A stretch of 64,000 nucleotides of DNA, from assembly GCA_002633025.1 (NCBI GenBank), contig NMRB01000010.1, positions 336,122 to 400,121 of the forward strand, in the 5' to 3' direction. The position numbers and the translations under genes are program-made. The notes beneath the pieces are model-generated. The model saw only the letters and a program-made list of their open reading frames with translations. It did no database searches and had not been told where the DNA came from. The stretch is from Notospermus geniculatus (taxonomy: Eukaryota; Nemertea; Pilidiophora; Heteronemertea; Lineidae). Below, piece by piece: positions 23,749 to 33,572 of the stretch. Position 1 is the first letter of the stretch, and each line of letters opens with the position of its first letter.

Positions 23749-23768
23749 ATTGTTTTTGGTCATAGGTG

Positions 23769-24874
23769 ATGGGGGGCACCCTGTACCTTTTCGCAATTAA
23801 TCCCACAATGTTAGTATTTGGAAGAGGCGCCCAGGGAATGGCCTCAGCCATTGTCGCGATCAGCGGGCTTCTCATGGTGAACAACGTCTTTGATGAAGAG
23901 GAAAGGACTAAGGCCATCTCCTGGTCATTTGCTATGGCGTATCCATTGTCCTATCTCGTTACTTTTGCCTTGGGTAACGCTGCGTATGATTTCAGTGGTG
24001 CTACCTTGCCAATGGGCATGCTACTTGGGATGGCATTTGTCGACTTCGTCCTAAGGCTCTTGTTGGACACGAAAGAGTACGATGAAGCTTGCAAGAAGAG
24101 ATTGCAGGAACGAATATCGGTCAAGTGTTACGTCGAAGACAAATCGAAAGGCACCGTAACTGGCTCGCAAGCCAAGGAAAGAAATGAATTAGGGCAGGGG
24201 TGCAACGAAGATCCACCCTCTCTGACTGATCTACCAAGTGACAAGGACGACATTCCGCCTTCTGAGAAACATAGTGGACGGTCCGAAGGGGGCAGCTACT
24301 TAGACCTGCTTACTGATGTCTTCGTGATCGAGGTGTTGGTGATGACATTCATTCAGTACTTTAGTGTCTATGCCGTGTTTGCAACTGCCCCAAATTGGTT
24401 GATTAACATCCTTCACGCTGAGCAATGGCAACTTGGTGTCGTTCTCAGTGTCGGGGCGGCGGTGCAGCTCTTAAATGCTTTGGTGAATGGTGGTTTGATA
24501 GGACAAACATATGGCTCTATATCTTAATCAGTCTGGTTGTGCTTGAAGTAGGTCTATTCGTATATCCTTTCGTCCCAAACGTTTGGGTAGCGCTGATACC
24601 AGTGATTGCTTTGGGAGGGGTGGTCCTTTGTTGCATGTTGATGTGCCTGCCAAATTTTCTGTCCTTTCTGATGGAAGACCGTCACCCTGAGAGCGTGGCA
24701 AAAGGTTTCGCATTGTTTAATTTGTCCTACTCGGTGGCATCAGGCCTTGGACCATTTCTCGCTAATTTGCTTGAATTGATATCTTTTATGAAGTTGTACT
24801 TCATCATAGCTGGAATGTGCTCTTTTTTTATTCTATTTCCCATACACTGGCGCTGCGTGGGTCTGCTTTCATGA
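23769..24874 (+). pseudogene. SLC18-like transporter, 5'-truncated and frameshifted copy 2
   Basis: It is nearly identical to copy 1 from M150 onward. Lost are residues 1-149: TM1 with the aspartate, the glycosylated loop and TM2. Homology resumes at 23764 with AGGTGATGGGG. There is an in-frame six-base deletion in the central loop, then a 4-base deletion near 24500 (copy 1 reads GATATCAAGG, here GATAGG) that ends the first frame at 24527; the rest of the gene continues in another frame to the original stop at 24872-24874. The sequence before 23766 (TTTTTGGTCATAG) could act as a splice acceptor, so a truncated transcript is imaginable, but a working carrier is not. High similarity in coding and 3' flank means the duplication is recent. 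Confidence 0.9.
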
Positions 24875-24970
24875 TCTGGTGAATGATCCATGATGTAAAG
24901 CTCTTTGGTGATTGTTATACACCCACGGACAAAAGTACATGTAAATGGCCCGTTCTTTATGGAATACGTC

Positions 24971-24976
24971 AATAAA
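24971..24976 (+). terminator. Poly(A) signal of the broken copy
   Basis: AATAAA in the same position relative to the stop codon as in copy 1, again abutting the TIR. Confidence 0.5.
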
Positions 24977-25588
24977 AATGAAATGATCCATGGACCATGT
25001 GCTCACCTGTGTTTTCGATTTTAGCCACGTAGTTGCCAAGCCACGAATCGAATTGGGCCGAAACTTGGTGTCATTGGACATCTGACCTAGGGGAATATAT
25101 GTGCCAAGTTTCAGGTCAACAGCCCCTGCGGCCACGAAACGTGCCACCTAACGGCAAAGTTTGGAACGTTGACCTCGGTGACCTTGAAAAAGAGGTCAAA
25201 TCAAAAAACCGTTGGCAGGCAGACCGTGCAATGCAAAGATATTCAACTACTGGTAGGCTGTGTATTTCAATAAAATTGAAAATATCGATAGTTCGTAGGA
25301 TAATATTGGATGACATTACATGTAGGTGACAGAGAAATCTACTATTATGAACTCTCTCATTAGGTAACAGATGCAGCCTGCTGTCATCAGTCTGCCAAGT
25401 GGGTCACCCATTGTGACATGAGTCCATACCAGTAAAAAGCTTAAACATAAGTTGTTGTTTTTTCTTCCCGGAATAAGCGGCTTGGTCAAGATTTGAACCA
25501 GGATCGAGTGAATGCATCATCTTTTTGTACAAAAACCAAGGTTAGTATAGTGTTTTTCATATCGTTCTGGCCAAAGGTAGGCCTACTT

Positions 25589-25636
25589 AGTTGAACCAAA
25601 AATTCATAAGCGAGCGTATGAATTTTTGGTTGAACT
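25589..25636. repeat. Perfect 20-bp hairpin
   Basis: AGTTGAACCAAAAATTCATA (25589-25608) and its exact reverse complement (25617-25636) flank the loop AGCGAGCG. Lies within the TIR element. Confidence 0.8.
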
Positions 25637-25748
25637 CAGGAATGGGACCAGATCATATTTACCAAAGTGTCGCACAACACTAGATTATCCATAGTGTTGG
25701 CGTAATCAATAGCTCTTTCACGGTAGCCGTGGTTACACTACATAAAAT

Positions 25749-26154
25749 CCCCGGGTTTTTTGCGGTCACACCAATGAATTGCTGGGCTTCAAGAAACCCG
25801 TGTCTAAAAACACGGGTTTTTGAGACACGGCAATCTCGCCATGCTTTTCGAAGTCCCCGTGTTTTCGTTAGTTCTTCGCACGGCGACAGATGGCGCAGCC
25901 ATTAAGTGACGTCGTTTTCGCGCCTCCAACAACGTGTGCCAATACAGAAATGACCGAAGAGTCAATGCATGCAGCGCCCCTGTCGCCGTGCTACTTAACT
26001 ACAATGTAGCTGTATTTCCACCTATCGAAAACCCCGTGTCAAACACGGGTTTCTTGCGCGTACACCTATTTTTTGCCGTGTCTAATAGACACGGCGAGCT
26101 CGCCGCCATGCAATTGCGATGTATTGAAAAGCCCGGGGAAGACACGGGTCTAAA
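25749..26154. repeat. Cluster of CACGGGTTT hairpins
   Basis: Several short inverted repeats built from AACCCGTGT/ACACGGGTT and GACACGGC/GCCGTGTC occur at about 25795-25820, 26027-26050 and 26078-26096, suggesting nested insertions of related foldback sequence inside the TIR element. Confidence 0.6.
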
Positions 26155-26235
26155 AAACCCGGGGATTTCGGATAGGTGGAAGTACTGCTCAGACACGCCT
26201 AGCAGTACTTCCACCTATCCGAAATCCCCGGGTTT
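26155..26235. repeat. Perfect 35-bp inverted repeat, 11-base loop
   Basis: The left arm 26155-26189 (starts AAACCCGGGGATTTCGG) and right arm 26201-26235 are exact reverse complements. Such a long perfect hairpin suggests recent origin. Confidence 0.85.
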
Positions 26236-26239
26236 GTGT

Positions 26240-26860
26240 GCTCAAACATGATATGTACCTCTAGATGACCTTTACATGCTCGTCAAATTTCAGCCTGATT
26301 TGACTTCCAATATGGCCGCCAGGTGGCATAACCCGAAAATCATCAAAGTGCTATAACTCAGGAATGATTTGACCTAGACTGCTCAAATTCGATACGTGGC
26401 TCCCTCTTGATGATCTCTACGTGCATGTAAAGTTTCAGCCCGATCGGACATCCAATATGGCCACCAGGTGGCGTAACCCAAAAATCATCTAAGGACTCAC
26501 TAGGAACGCCTCGATTGCTCAAACACGATATGTACCTCCCTCTAGATGACCTTTACGTGCACGTCAAATTTTGGCCTCATTTGACTTCTAATATGGCCAC
26601 CAGGTGGCATAACCCCCAAATCATCAAAGTGCTATAACTCCGGAATGACCTGACCTAGATTGCTCAAACACGATATGTACCTCCCTCTAGACGACCTTTA
26701 TGTGCATGTGAAGTTTTGGCCTGATCTGACATCCAATATTGCCGCCAGGTGGCGTAACCCAAAAATCATCAAAGTCCTAGTGTCGCTCGGGAATGACTTG
26801 ACCCAGATTGCTCGTGACTGATATGAACCTCCATCTGTCATAACACTATTATCTCCAACC
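26240..26860. repeat. ~145-bp tandem array, four units, each with a CTCF-like core
   Basis: Units start with GCTCAAAC-type sequence at 26240, 26381, 26517, 26662 and a partial at 26810 (spacings 141, 136, 145, 148). Each carries GATGACCTTTACGTG-type sequence and a CCRCCAGGTGGC core at 26313-26329, 26458-26474, 26594-26610 and 26739-26755. The core resembles the animal CTCF motif CCACCAGGGGGC with one position changed. TGACCT nuclear-receptor half-sites also repeat. Confidence 0.75.
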
Positions 26861-27489
26861 GGGTGAGCACATGGTCCATGGACCATTTCATTTCACAGCC
26901 TTACAATTGATTTGCTCGCTCGTAGAATTGCGAAGATATCTGAGCTACAGCCCAAAAGTATGATGCCTCATGAATAGCGTGCAAAAACCCTGTCCATTTA
27001 CTTTTGTCTAATGGTATTCGCTACAGTTCCTCAGAATCTATGACGTTCTATCTGACAATCAGGAGAGGGATGAATTTTGACTAGCGAGCAGTGCACAGAT
27101 ATCACGATCGATGTCGTATGCGATGATAATTTGCCAAATTTGAACATCAGCCCGTAACTGAGCTACATGTAAAACAATGCGGGCATCCGAATTATTAGCC
27201 TACTTATCAGTCGTATGAGGAATAACGAATAAAAGACGCTCGCTTATCTATTTTTGGTGATATGTATGTTACAGAATTTTTGATATCACTCCCTTTATTT
27301 CAAAAGATCCTATGATGACTTAATACCCACCCGCTGCAGATTATACACCTCAAATGCCCGTACCGTATGCATGACATAGGCCTACCAAGTCACTGTTTTC
27401 TGTACCCAAACACATTGCTACTGGTTTCTAAAACATTGATGGGCACGCAAAATGCAAGAACAGCAGGAATGGGAAGAATGCTGGTCCAA

Positions 27490-27520
27490 CATAACATAAC
27501 ATAACATAACATAACATAAA
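27490..27520. repeat. (ATAAC)n microsatellite
   Basis: Five to six ATAAC units in a row, absent from the matching place in B2. Confidence 0.9.
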
Positions 27521-28142
27521 ACATAAGATCAGGAATAAATAACACCAATTTATTCCTGATAACATGCACTAGTATACTCAAATGGTAGGTTGATACATAC
27601 TTTGTCCACCTGTACTTTACCACCTGTTGTCCCTTTCCAGTGATGAGAAAACATTGTTCTGTACATGTAATTTTGAACAATTCGCCCAGATGGCGCCCAG
27701 GCAAAAAAATCAATTCGTCCAACACGACGGAATTCAATTTTAAAGAGTTTTGGAAGTTGACACAGTAGATTTATCAACAGGCAAATCCTTAACGTCATCA
27801 GCTCTTTACGTTTATTCTGCTGTTCTTAGATGTTGCTTTGACACTTACCTTAGCTGTTATGTGCGATCCTGCCCAAGTCGAACCCATCATTATTTAGTTC
27901 ACTTGAGTTAGGAAAGATGGCGTTGCAGATGATTGCTGTTACCGGGCAAATAACATGACAATTGCTTGAAGGGAACCTGGGTTTTTGTTCCTGAGGAAGT
28001 TTCCACCGGCCAAAAATGCCATGTCATTTTGCTGAAACGGTCACTTTTTTGTTGTTGTCGCCGAGATAGGCCTACTGAACGAATCCCATTTGATGAGATT
28101 GCTCTTCCGCGTCGTCATCTCTCTACGAGCCTAGCCTCTCAG

Positions 28143-28218
28143 CGTCACCGCCGACTCGTGTCCATGTCAGGTCAAAAGCACTCACTGTCTTCGTTGCTCA
28201 TTTCCCTGGCCGGTGATC
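28143..28218 (+). promoter_or_regulatory. Leader core element, copy B1
   Basis: Diverged counterpart of 20551-20629, starting CGTCACCGCCGACTCGTG. It follows GTTGTTGTCGCCGAGA, which matches GTTGTTGTCGCCGAA in the A leaders, in the same order and spacing. Confidence 0.45.
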
Positions 28219-28527
28219 TCTTCAACATTTTTAGCTGCTCTTAGAATGTTGACTTTGTACTCAAGTGCAAAACGGTATACATGACTGTATTTCGCAAACG
28301 GGAAAATGTCGAATGCCAGATTATTCCGTTTTGGCGTGGATGATGATGTCAAAAAATACAAGCCTAACGGTAATAATGGTTCGCTGGTGTTAGTCGTCGG
28401 ATAGGAGGAAACCGGTGCTATTGTCCGAAAAAGCCCTAGATGGACATTGCTTCTCTCCTGCACCCTTCTGACACCCGCACTTTTTTTCTACAACTTTCCA
28501 AAAGGGACCCATATAGTAAATTCTCAA

Positions 28528-28698
28528 CTACCTGGGGTCTTAGTTTTATAGTAGTAGGGCTCACAGTTTTCTACCTGGGTCTTAGTTTTATAGTAGTAGG
28601 GCTCACAGTTTTCTACCTGGGGTCTTAGTTTTATAGTAGTAGGGCTCACAGTTTTCTACCTGGGGTCTTAGGTCTTGGGTCTTAGGTCTTAGGTCTTA
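28528..28698. repeat. 43-bp minisatellite
   Basis: Units starting CTACCTGGGGTCTTAG at 28528, 28571, 28613 and 28656, then degenerate GGTCTTAG repeats. It lies inside a ~320-bp segment present in B1 but absent from B2 (insertion at GTTAG, near 28395-28710). Confidence 0.85.
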
Positions 28699-29214
28699 GT
28701 TTTACAGACACCCGTTAGGCCTAGGGTGGATTCGGGCAGATGTGAGGTGGATGAAAGTGTGGCTGGTATGCACTATGAATATACAATGAACCACGACCAA
28801 TGCATGCAAGTTAGAATCATCGATATGAAAAACAGACACAGGATTTGACCAACATAGGCTATATACATGTACATCGCACTGCTATGTCTCCTGGCCCCAG
28901 GCAGAGGATAGCCTGGGTCCAATGGCCTACGTCCATAATGGCATTGTGAATATCAATCAGCGCCACCATCGATGGCCACAAGAACAAGCTTGCATAAACC
29001 GGCACGCTATGTTTGTTATGGTGACCTAGTTTAGTCATATATACACACACGATCGATGTATAGGCCTACCGTATGCCACAGTGCTCGCGAGTGTACACAT
29101 CGATCAGGACTGCTCGACAAGACTGTTCGAATCTACGTATTTGAATGGTCTTTTATCAATTACGCATGGAGACTGTTGCTCCACATAAAAGAATGAGCTA
29201 AGTATGGCACTTAC

Positions 29215-29413
29215 CTGATGAGGGCCGGTTAGTAATGGTATCACAGCGGGTCGAACTTCTCAAGTGATGAAAAGGATGGTGGCCATTTTTACTGCAGTAT
29301 AGTGTGCCGGTGATATGTGATTCCGTATGACCAATCAGACAGCGTCTCAAAAATAACCTCGAAAATCTCTCAAAAAATCGTACAAAAAACTGGAAGTTGG
29401 TGAAATAATTCAA
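29215..29413 (-). other. Minus-strand exon candidate with strong splice donor (B1)
   Basis: The minus strand reads CATCAG/GTAAGTGCC at 29215, a near-perfect donor. The preceding sequence is an open frame of about 67 codons (from 29413), basic and phenylalanine-rich. The copy at 34862-35063 keeps frame (a three-base indel adds one codon) and donor, but several codons change amino acid. It may be a first exon, coding or not. No partner exon was identified and I do not recognise the protein. Confidence 0.35.
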
Positions 29414-29456
29414 ATTTCTTTATTCAGGACACGCTTCGACCCCAAATGATTTGTAT

Positions 29457-29712
29457 ATGCATCAATATAGCCGTTAGATTACATGTACGTGAGAGGAAAG
29501 GGGGAAATAGGTGACAAAATTGAACAGTGCTAAAAGTGTGATGATTTTTGTGGTGAGAATGCCTGAAGGCCAGCTCATCAATACGGTGTAGCACAGGCTA
29601 TTGGCCAATAATCCCTGTGCCATCGCGTCCAACTTTATGCCAAAATGTTATGCCCTCTTCTATTAGTTTTGGATCCCGCGAAAATTTTTCGAGTAACTCT
29701 ACAATAACCCCC
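29457..29712. other. Spacer between B1 and A3
   Basis: No gene. It ends in a C-run (29708-29717) that marks the start of homology to the A1 leader. Confidence 0.6.
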
Positions 29713-30371
29713 CCCCCGTTCGGGCTTCGGGCTTTCGTGATCATCACCTCTGTCGAGCTACGCCTCCTTTCTGCCAATTCTGGATCCGGCCCTGGCTTGG
29801 CAACACTGCCGTCGACCGAAATCATACTTCTACACGTATTTCCTTCACACAACGCACCTCCCTCCCTGCCGAATGATAAGATGATGTTCTCATGTAACAA
29901 CTCACCAACATGGCAGAATCTGTGTCCATAAAATTACGCTCAGCAGAAGATCAATTCTTCGACCGTCACGACAGAATTAAATTTAAGGGTTTGGGAAATT
30001 GACAATTAGTAACATACACTTTTCCAAATCCTTAACATCAGTTCTTTCCGATCTCCTGTTCTTGATCTCGCTCCGACGCTTCTGTACCTTCCGTACGGTT
30101 TAGCTCAGATCGCGCCCTTCATCGTTCGCCCCGAGTAAGGAAAGATGGCGGCACCAATCATTCGTGATAGTCGGCGCAACTCCGATAAAGAGCTTTACCA
30201 CGCAGAGCACGTAAAGGAGGCTGATGTTTTCCGTGTCTGCGAAAACTTGCCTAAATCCCAAGTCATTTGTCACCTGGAAACAGTATTTGTTGTTGTCGCC
30301 GAATGCTGACCAAATCCCATATCACTAAATATTCCATCATGCCTCGTACGCGTATTTCCTGGCCTCCCGGG

Positions 30372-30450
30372 CGTCACCGCCGGCTCGTGCCCATGTCAAG
30401 TCAAAGCACTCACTATCTTCGGTCTTCGTTGCTTTCCCTGGTCGGTGATC
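30372..30450 (+). promoter_or_regulatory. Leader core element, copy A3
   Basis: Matches 20551-20629 almost base for base; the next most similar copies are at 28143-28218 and 34192-34257. Confidence 0.45.
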
Positions 30451-30468
30451 GGTCTCGTGATCGGTTTG

Positions 30469-30476
30469 TGACGTCA
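30469..30476 (+). promoter_or_regulatory. CRE palindrome TGACGTCA (A3)
   Basis: A perfect CREB/ATF palindrome at the position equivalent to 20648-20655. Confidence 0.5.
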
Positions 30477-30966
30477 CTGCAATTTCACTGAAAAACGCTT
30501 CTTAAAGCATAGTTTGGCCGATTTTAAAATTTTAACCTTGAAAAGATCACTCCTTGTATCAAGAGCAATCGATAATTATTTCCTCCTGACATGACTATTA
30601 ATTCCCGCTTATTATTCGCAGTTACCATCTGGCATGTCTGGTCTTGTTCGTGAATAATGACAGATCTATGCAATGACTAGATGCAGTGTACAGAAAACCA
30701 GAAAACACAATCGCGATCGAGCACTAGGAAGTGTCCCGATATTCATAAGCAACAAGGACCTGTTGCTGGTATCATAAACCAGCTACTTCCAACGCTGTTT
30801 GTTCAAGGAGGGACTAGCTTTACATTTTTACTTTACCTTCCTTCTTCAAGTCGGTATTGTCACTGGTTGTCTCTCTTTTCTGAACTGTTCATGTCGTCCA
30901 ACAGCCGAGAGTAGAAGGCAGCTCTAGGAACCATAGACTTGTAGGCAAACCTTCTTCTCCTTCAGA

Positions 30967-32529
30967 ATGTCGAGAAGTGGATGGCTCAACTATTTCCGGT
31001 TATTCAGACGGAGCAAGGTACTAGTAGCCATCGCCTTCGCCATGGCGTGTTACACGGATGGATCAGCCATAGCACTCATCATATCGTTTGCGCCAAGACT
31101 CATTCGAACGATGAATTATGAAAGATGCAACTGCTCAAACGGGACACGTCATCTTGACAACAGCTCCAGCTCTCCGCAATACGATTTCAACAGTTCTGAT
31201 CAGACAACTCAGGAATTTTACTGCCTCAAGCAAATACAAGGAGGGAGGTGTTTTTCAGATCACGACATCCTGCGGGAAACATCGAACACCTTGGCGTTGT
31301 TGAACGGTGTTGGACCTCTTGCAGAGGTAGTCATCAGCCCATTTGTTGCAATCGTATGCTCAAAGTACGGCCATCGAATCCCTTTCCTTGTTGGTTCAAT
31401 TTTTCAGGTGGTAGGGAGCACCTTGTATCTTTTCGCAAAAACTCCCATCGTGTTAGTACTTGGAAGAGGCGCCCAGGGAATGGCGTCAGCCATTGTCCTC
31501 ATCAGCGGACTCCTCATGGTGAACAATGTTTTCGATGGAGAGGAAAGGACTAAGGTCATCTCCTGGTCGCTTGCTGTGTCGTATCCATTGTCCTTTCTCG
31601 TTACTTTTGCCTTGGGTAACGCTGCGTATCACTTTGGTGGTGCTGCCTTGCCAATGGGCGTGCTACTCGGGATGGCACTTGTTGACCTCGTCCTCAGACT
31701 GTTACTGGACACGGAAGAGTACGATGAAGCTCACAAGAAGGAACTGCAGAAACGAATGTCGGACAAGAGTTGCCCTGGTGACAAATCGAAGGGCACCGTA
31801 ACTGGCTCGCAAAACACGGAAATGAATGAATTTAGGCCAAAGTGCGACGAAGACACGGCTGGCCAAGCAAATGACAAGGATTCGTCCTCGGACATGTCGG
31901 AGAATCATAGCGGACAGTCCGGAGAGGGCAGCTACTTACACCTGCTTTCTGATGTGTTCGTGATCGAGGTACTGCTGATGACATTCTTTCAGTGCTTCGG
32001 TCTCTATGCCGTGTCTGCAACTGCCCCAAATTGGTTGATTAACATCCTTCAAGCTGAGCAATGGCAACTTGGTGTCGTTCTCAGTGTGGGGGCGGCGGTG
32101 CAGCTCTTAAATGCTTTGGTAAGTGGTGGTTTGATATCACGGACAAACATATGGGTCTACGTTCAGATCAGTCTATTTGTGCTAGAAGTGAGTCTGCTTG
32201 TGTATCCTTTCGTTCCAAACGTTTGGGTAGCGCTGATACCAGAGATTGGTTTGAGAGGGATGGTCTTTTGTAATCAGATGATGTACCTGCCGAATGTTTT
32301 GTCCTTTCTGATGGAAGACCGTCACCCTGACAGCGTAGCAAAAGGTTTCGCATTGTTTAATTTGTCCTACTCGTTGGCAGCAGGCGTGGGACCATTTCTC
32401 GCTAATTTGCTTAAGTTCATATCTTTTATGAAGCTGTACTTGGTCATCGCCGGGATGTGCTCGTTTTTGATTATATTTCCCATACACTGGCGCTGTGTGG
32501 GTCTGCTTTCTTCATCATCTGGTGAATAA
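30967..32529 (+). CDS. SLC18-like (vesicular amine transporter family) MFS carrier, copy 3
   Basis: A 520-residue intact paralogue of the 21151 gene, in one exon. TM1 with D31 and the four luminal sequons (N55, N58, N65, N75) are kept; the loop before TM2 is one residue shorter; NPF in TM2 has become SPF; GRGAQG, GEER, WQLGV (366-370), DRH and GVGPF are present. The central cytosolic loop is four residues shorter and more diverged than the helices, and the C-terminus runs five residues further (ending SSSGE). The first ~80 residues are much closer to copy 1 than the middle and end, hinting at patchy gene conversion. The 3' flank is unrelated to that of copies 1 and 2 from about 32516. Role: proton-coupled vesicle or plasma-membrane export by family analogy, with the same missing VMAT ion-pair residues, so substrate unknown. 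Confidence 0.85.
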   Translation: MSRSGWLNYFRLFRRSKVLVAIAFAMACYTDGSAIALIISFAPRLIRTMNYERCNCSNGTRHLDNSSSSPQYDFNSSDQTTQEFYCLKQIQGGRCFSDHDILRETSNTLALLNGVGPLAEVVISPFVAIVCSKYGHRIPFLVGSIFQVVGSTLYLFAKTPIVLVLGRGAQGMASAIVLISGLLMVNNVFDGEERTKVISWSLAVSYPLSFLVTFALGNAAYHFGGAALPMGVLLGMALVDLVLRLLLDTEEYDEAHKKELQKRMSDKSCPGDKSKGTVTGSQNTEMNEFRPKCDEDTAGQANDKDSSSDMSENHSGQSGEGSYLHLLSDVFVIEVLLMTFFQCFGLYAVSATAPNWLINILQAEQWQLGVVLSVGAAVQLLNALVSGGLISRTNIWVYVQISLFVLEVSLLVYPFVPNVWVALIPEIGLRGMVFCNQMMYLPNVLSFLMEDRHPDSVAKGFALFNLSYSLAAGVGPFLANLLKFISFMKLYLVIAGMCSFLIIFPIHWRCVGLLSSSSGE

Positions 32530-32530
32530 A
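32525..32530 (+). terminator. AATAAA overlapping the stop codon of copy 3
   Basis: The stop TAA (32527-32529) is inside AATAAA. This is too close to be the main signal; cleavage further down, for example after the AATAAA near 32921-32926, is as likely. Confidence 0.25.
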
Positions 32531-33090
32531 TTCTTGATTCAAATCTCTCTGAAGGACAATTCATGTAGATACATGTACATGTACATGTCGACTGTTTTAT
32601 TTTTTGTTCACAGCCTTGATTTGCTCGCTCGGAGAATTGCGAAAATATCTGAGCTACAACAACCCAATAGCATGATGCTTCATGAATAGCGTGCAGAAAC
32701 CCTGTCCATTATTACTTTTGTCCATGGTAATCGCTGCAATTCCTATCAGAATGGCGTTCTATCTGATAGTCAGGAGAGTTTTGACTAGCAAGCAATGCAC
32801 AGATATCACTATCGATGTCATATGCGATGATAATTTGCCAAATTTGAACATCAGCCCATAACTGAGCTACATGTACCCTAATTATTAGCCTACTTAATAT
32901 CAGTTGTATATGAGGAATAACGAATAAAAGACGTAATTGGTGATATGTAGGCCTATGTTACAGAATTTGATATTCCCTTTATTTCAAAAGATCCTATAAT
33001 GTTCACTTACCCGCTGTCCTAGATTATACACCTCAAATGCCCGTACCGTACGCATGACATACCAAGTCATTGTTTTCTGTACCCATTACA

Positions 33091-33202
33091 GTATTCATAA
33101 AAAGCTAGCAAATGCTTTTACTTAAGATTTGCACAGCGAGGTCCAATGTAAATGTAGTGCAAAACTTGAAGTAAAAACCTTTGCTATCTTTTATGAATAT
33201 CA
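33091..33202. mobile_element. MITE with ~43-bp TIRs
   Basis: TATTCATAAAAAGCTAGCAA at the left is repeated inverted, with mismatches, at the right end (CTTTTATGAATATC), leaving almost no interior. The matching place in B1 (near 27415) has no element, so it inserted after the B duplication. Confidence 0.8.
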
Positions 33203-33323
33203 GCCATTGCTACGGTCCTGATTTCTGAAACATTGATCCACGCAAAATGCAAGAACAGCAGGAATGGGAGTCCTACATGTACATGCAAGAATGCTGCTGT
33301 TACATGTAGCTGGTCCAATATTA

Positions 33324-33572
33324 GACTGGTCCCCTGTCGTATCGCTCCGTTCCTCCACTACTACGACAGGCCGCGTCCGCCATGTTTGCCTGTTTTCTGA
33401 CACACGTATGCAAATGAGCAATAAAGACTTTCAACGTTGCGGGGAGTCTCTAAAAATAGATATGACTCATGGCGCGACCGTTGATGACGTTTGGCTGACC
33501 AATCACATGCCGAGTTGGCGTTCAAAATGCCTGTCGTAGTAGTGAAGCGAGAACTACGACAGGGGACCAGTC
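33324..33572. mobile_element. ~250-bp TIR element with TA target duplication
   Basis: GACTGGTCCCCTGTCGTA at the left matches inverted TACGACAGGGGACCAGTC at the right. TA dinucleotides flank both ends (33322-33323, 33573-33574), as in Tc1/mariner-type MITEs. Each end also folds locally through ACTACGACAGG. Absent from B1. Confidence 0.8.

Larger units (their letters stand above)
24977..26892. mobile_element. ~1.9 kb TIR-bounded non-autonomous element
   Basis: The terminal 31 bases at 24977-25007 (AATGAAATGATCCATGGACC...) recur inverted at 26862-26892 with a single mismatch visible. Inside are no transposase-like frames but several hairpins and a ~145-bp tandem array. The A3/B2 junction (32530-32608) lacks the element entirely, so it acts as an empty-site comparison. 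Family assignment is not possible by eye, and no clear target-site duplication is seen. Confidence 0.65.
26893..29456. repeat. Duplicated block B1 (partner of 32609-35106)
   Basis: From CACAGCCTT at 26893 to ATTTGTAT at 29456 this block matches 32609-35106 apart from insertions. It holds an A-like leader (about 27660-28250), a 43-bp minisatellite, and a minus-strand exon candidate near its right end. No intact transporter frame follows the leader; a short frame starting ATGTCG at 28306 (about 32 codons) is the only ATG frame in the matching position. Confidence 0.8.
29713..30966 (+). promoter_or_regulatory. Leader/promoter region of SLC18-like copy 3 (block A3)
   Basis: Near-identical to 19892-21150, with the same YY1-like AAGATGGCGGC (30142-30152), donor-like GAGTAAGG, CRE and acceptor-like CTTCTCCTTCAG directly before the coding ATG. 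Conservation of acceptor and CRE in both intact copies supports a shared promoter and 5' exon arrangement. Confidence 0.5.

Noticed and set aside
24425-24874. Separate small membrane protein gene
   Set aside because: It is the 3' part of the broken SLC18-like copy read after a 4-base deletion, with the same stop codon position as copy 1.
25480-25510. tRNA gene or tRNA-derived SINE (minus strand GGTTCAAATCT, B-box-like)
   Set aside because: No matching A-box, acceptor stem or cloverleaf could be traced around it.
26240-26860. CRISPR-like array
   Set aside because: Units are ~145 bp, diverged throughout, with no short conserved repeat/unique spacer alternation; the DNA is animal.
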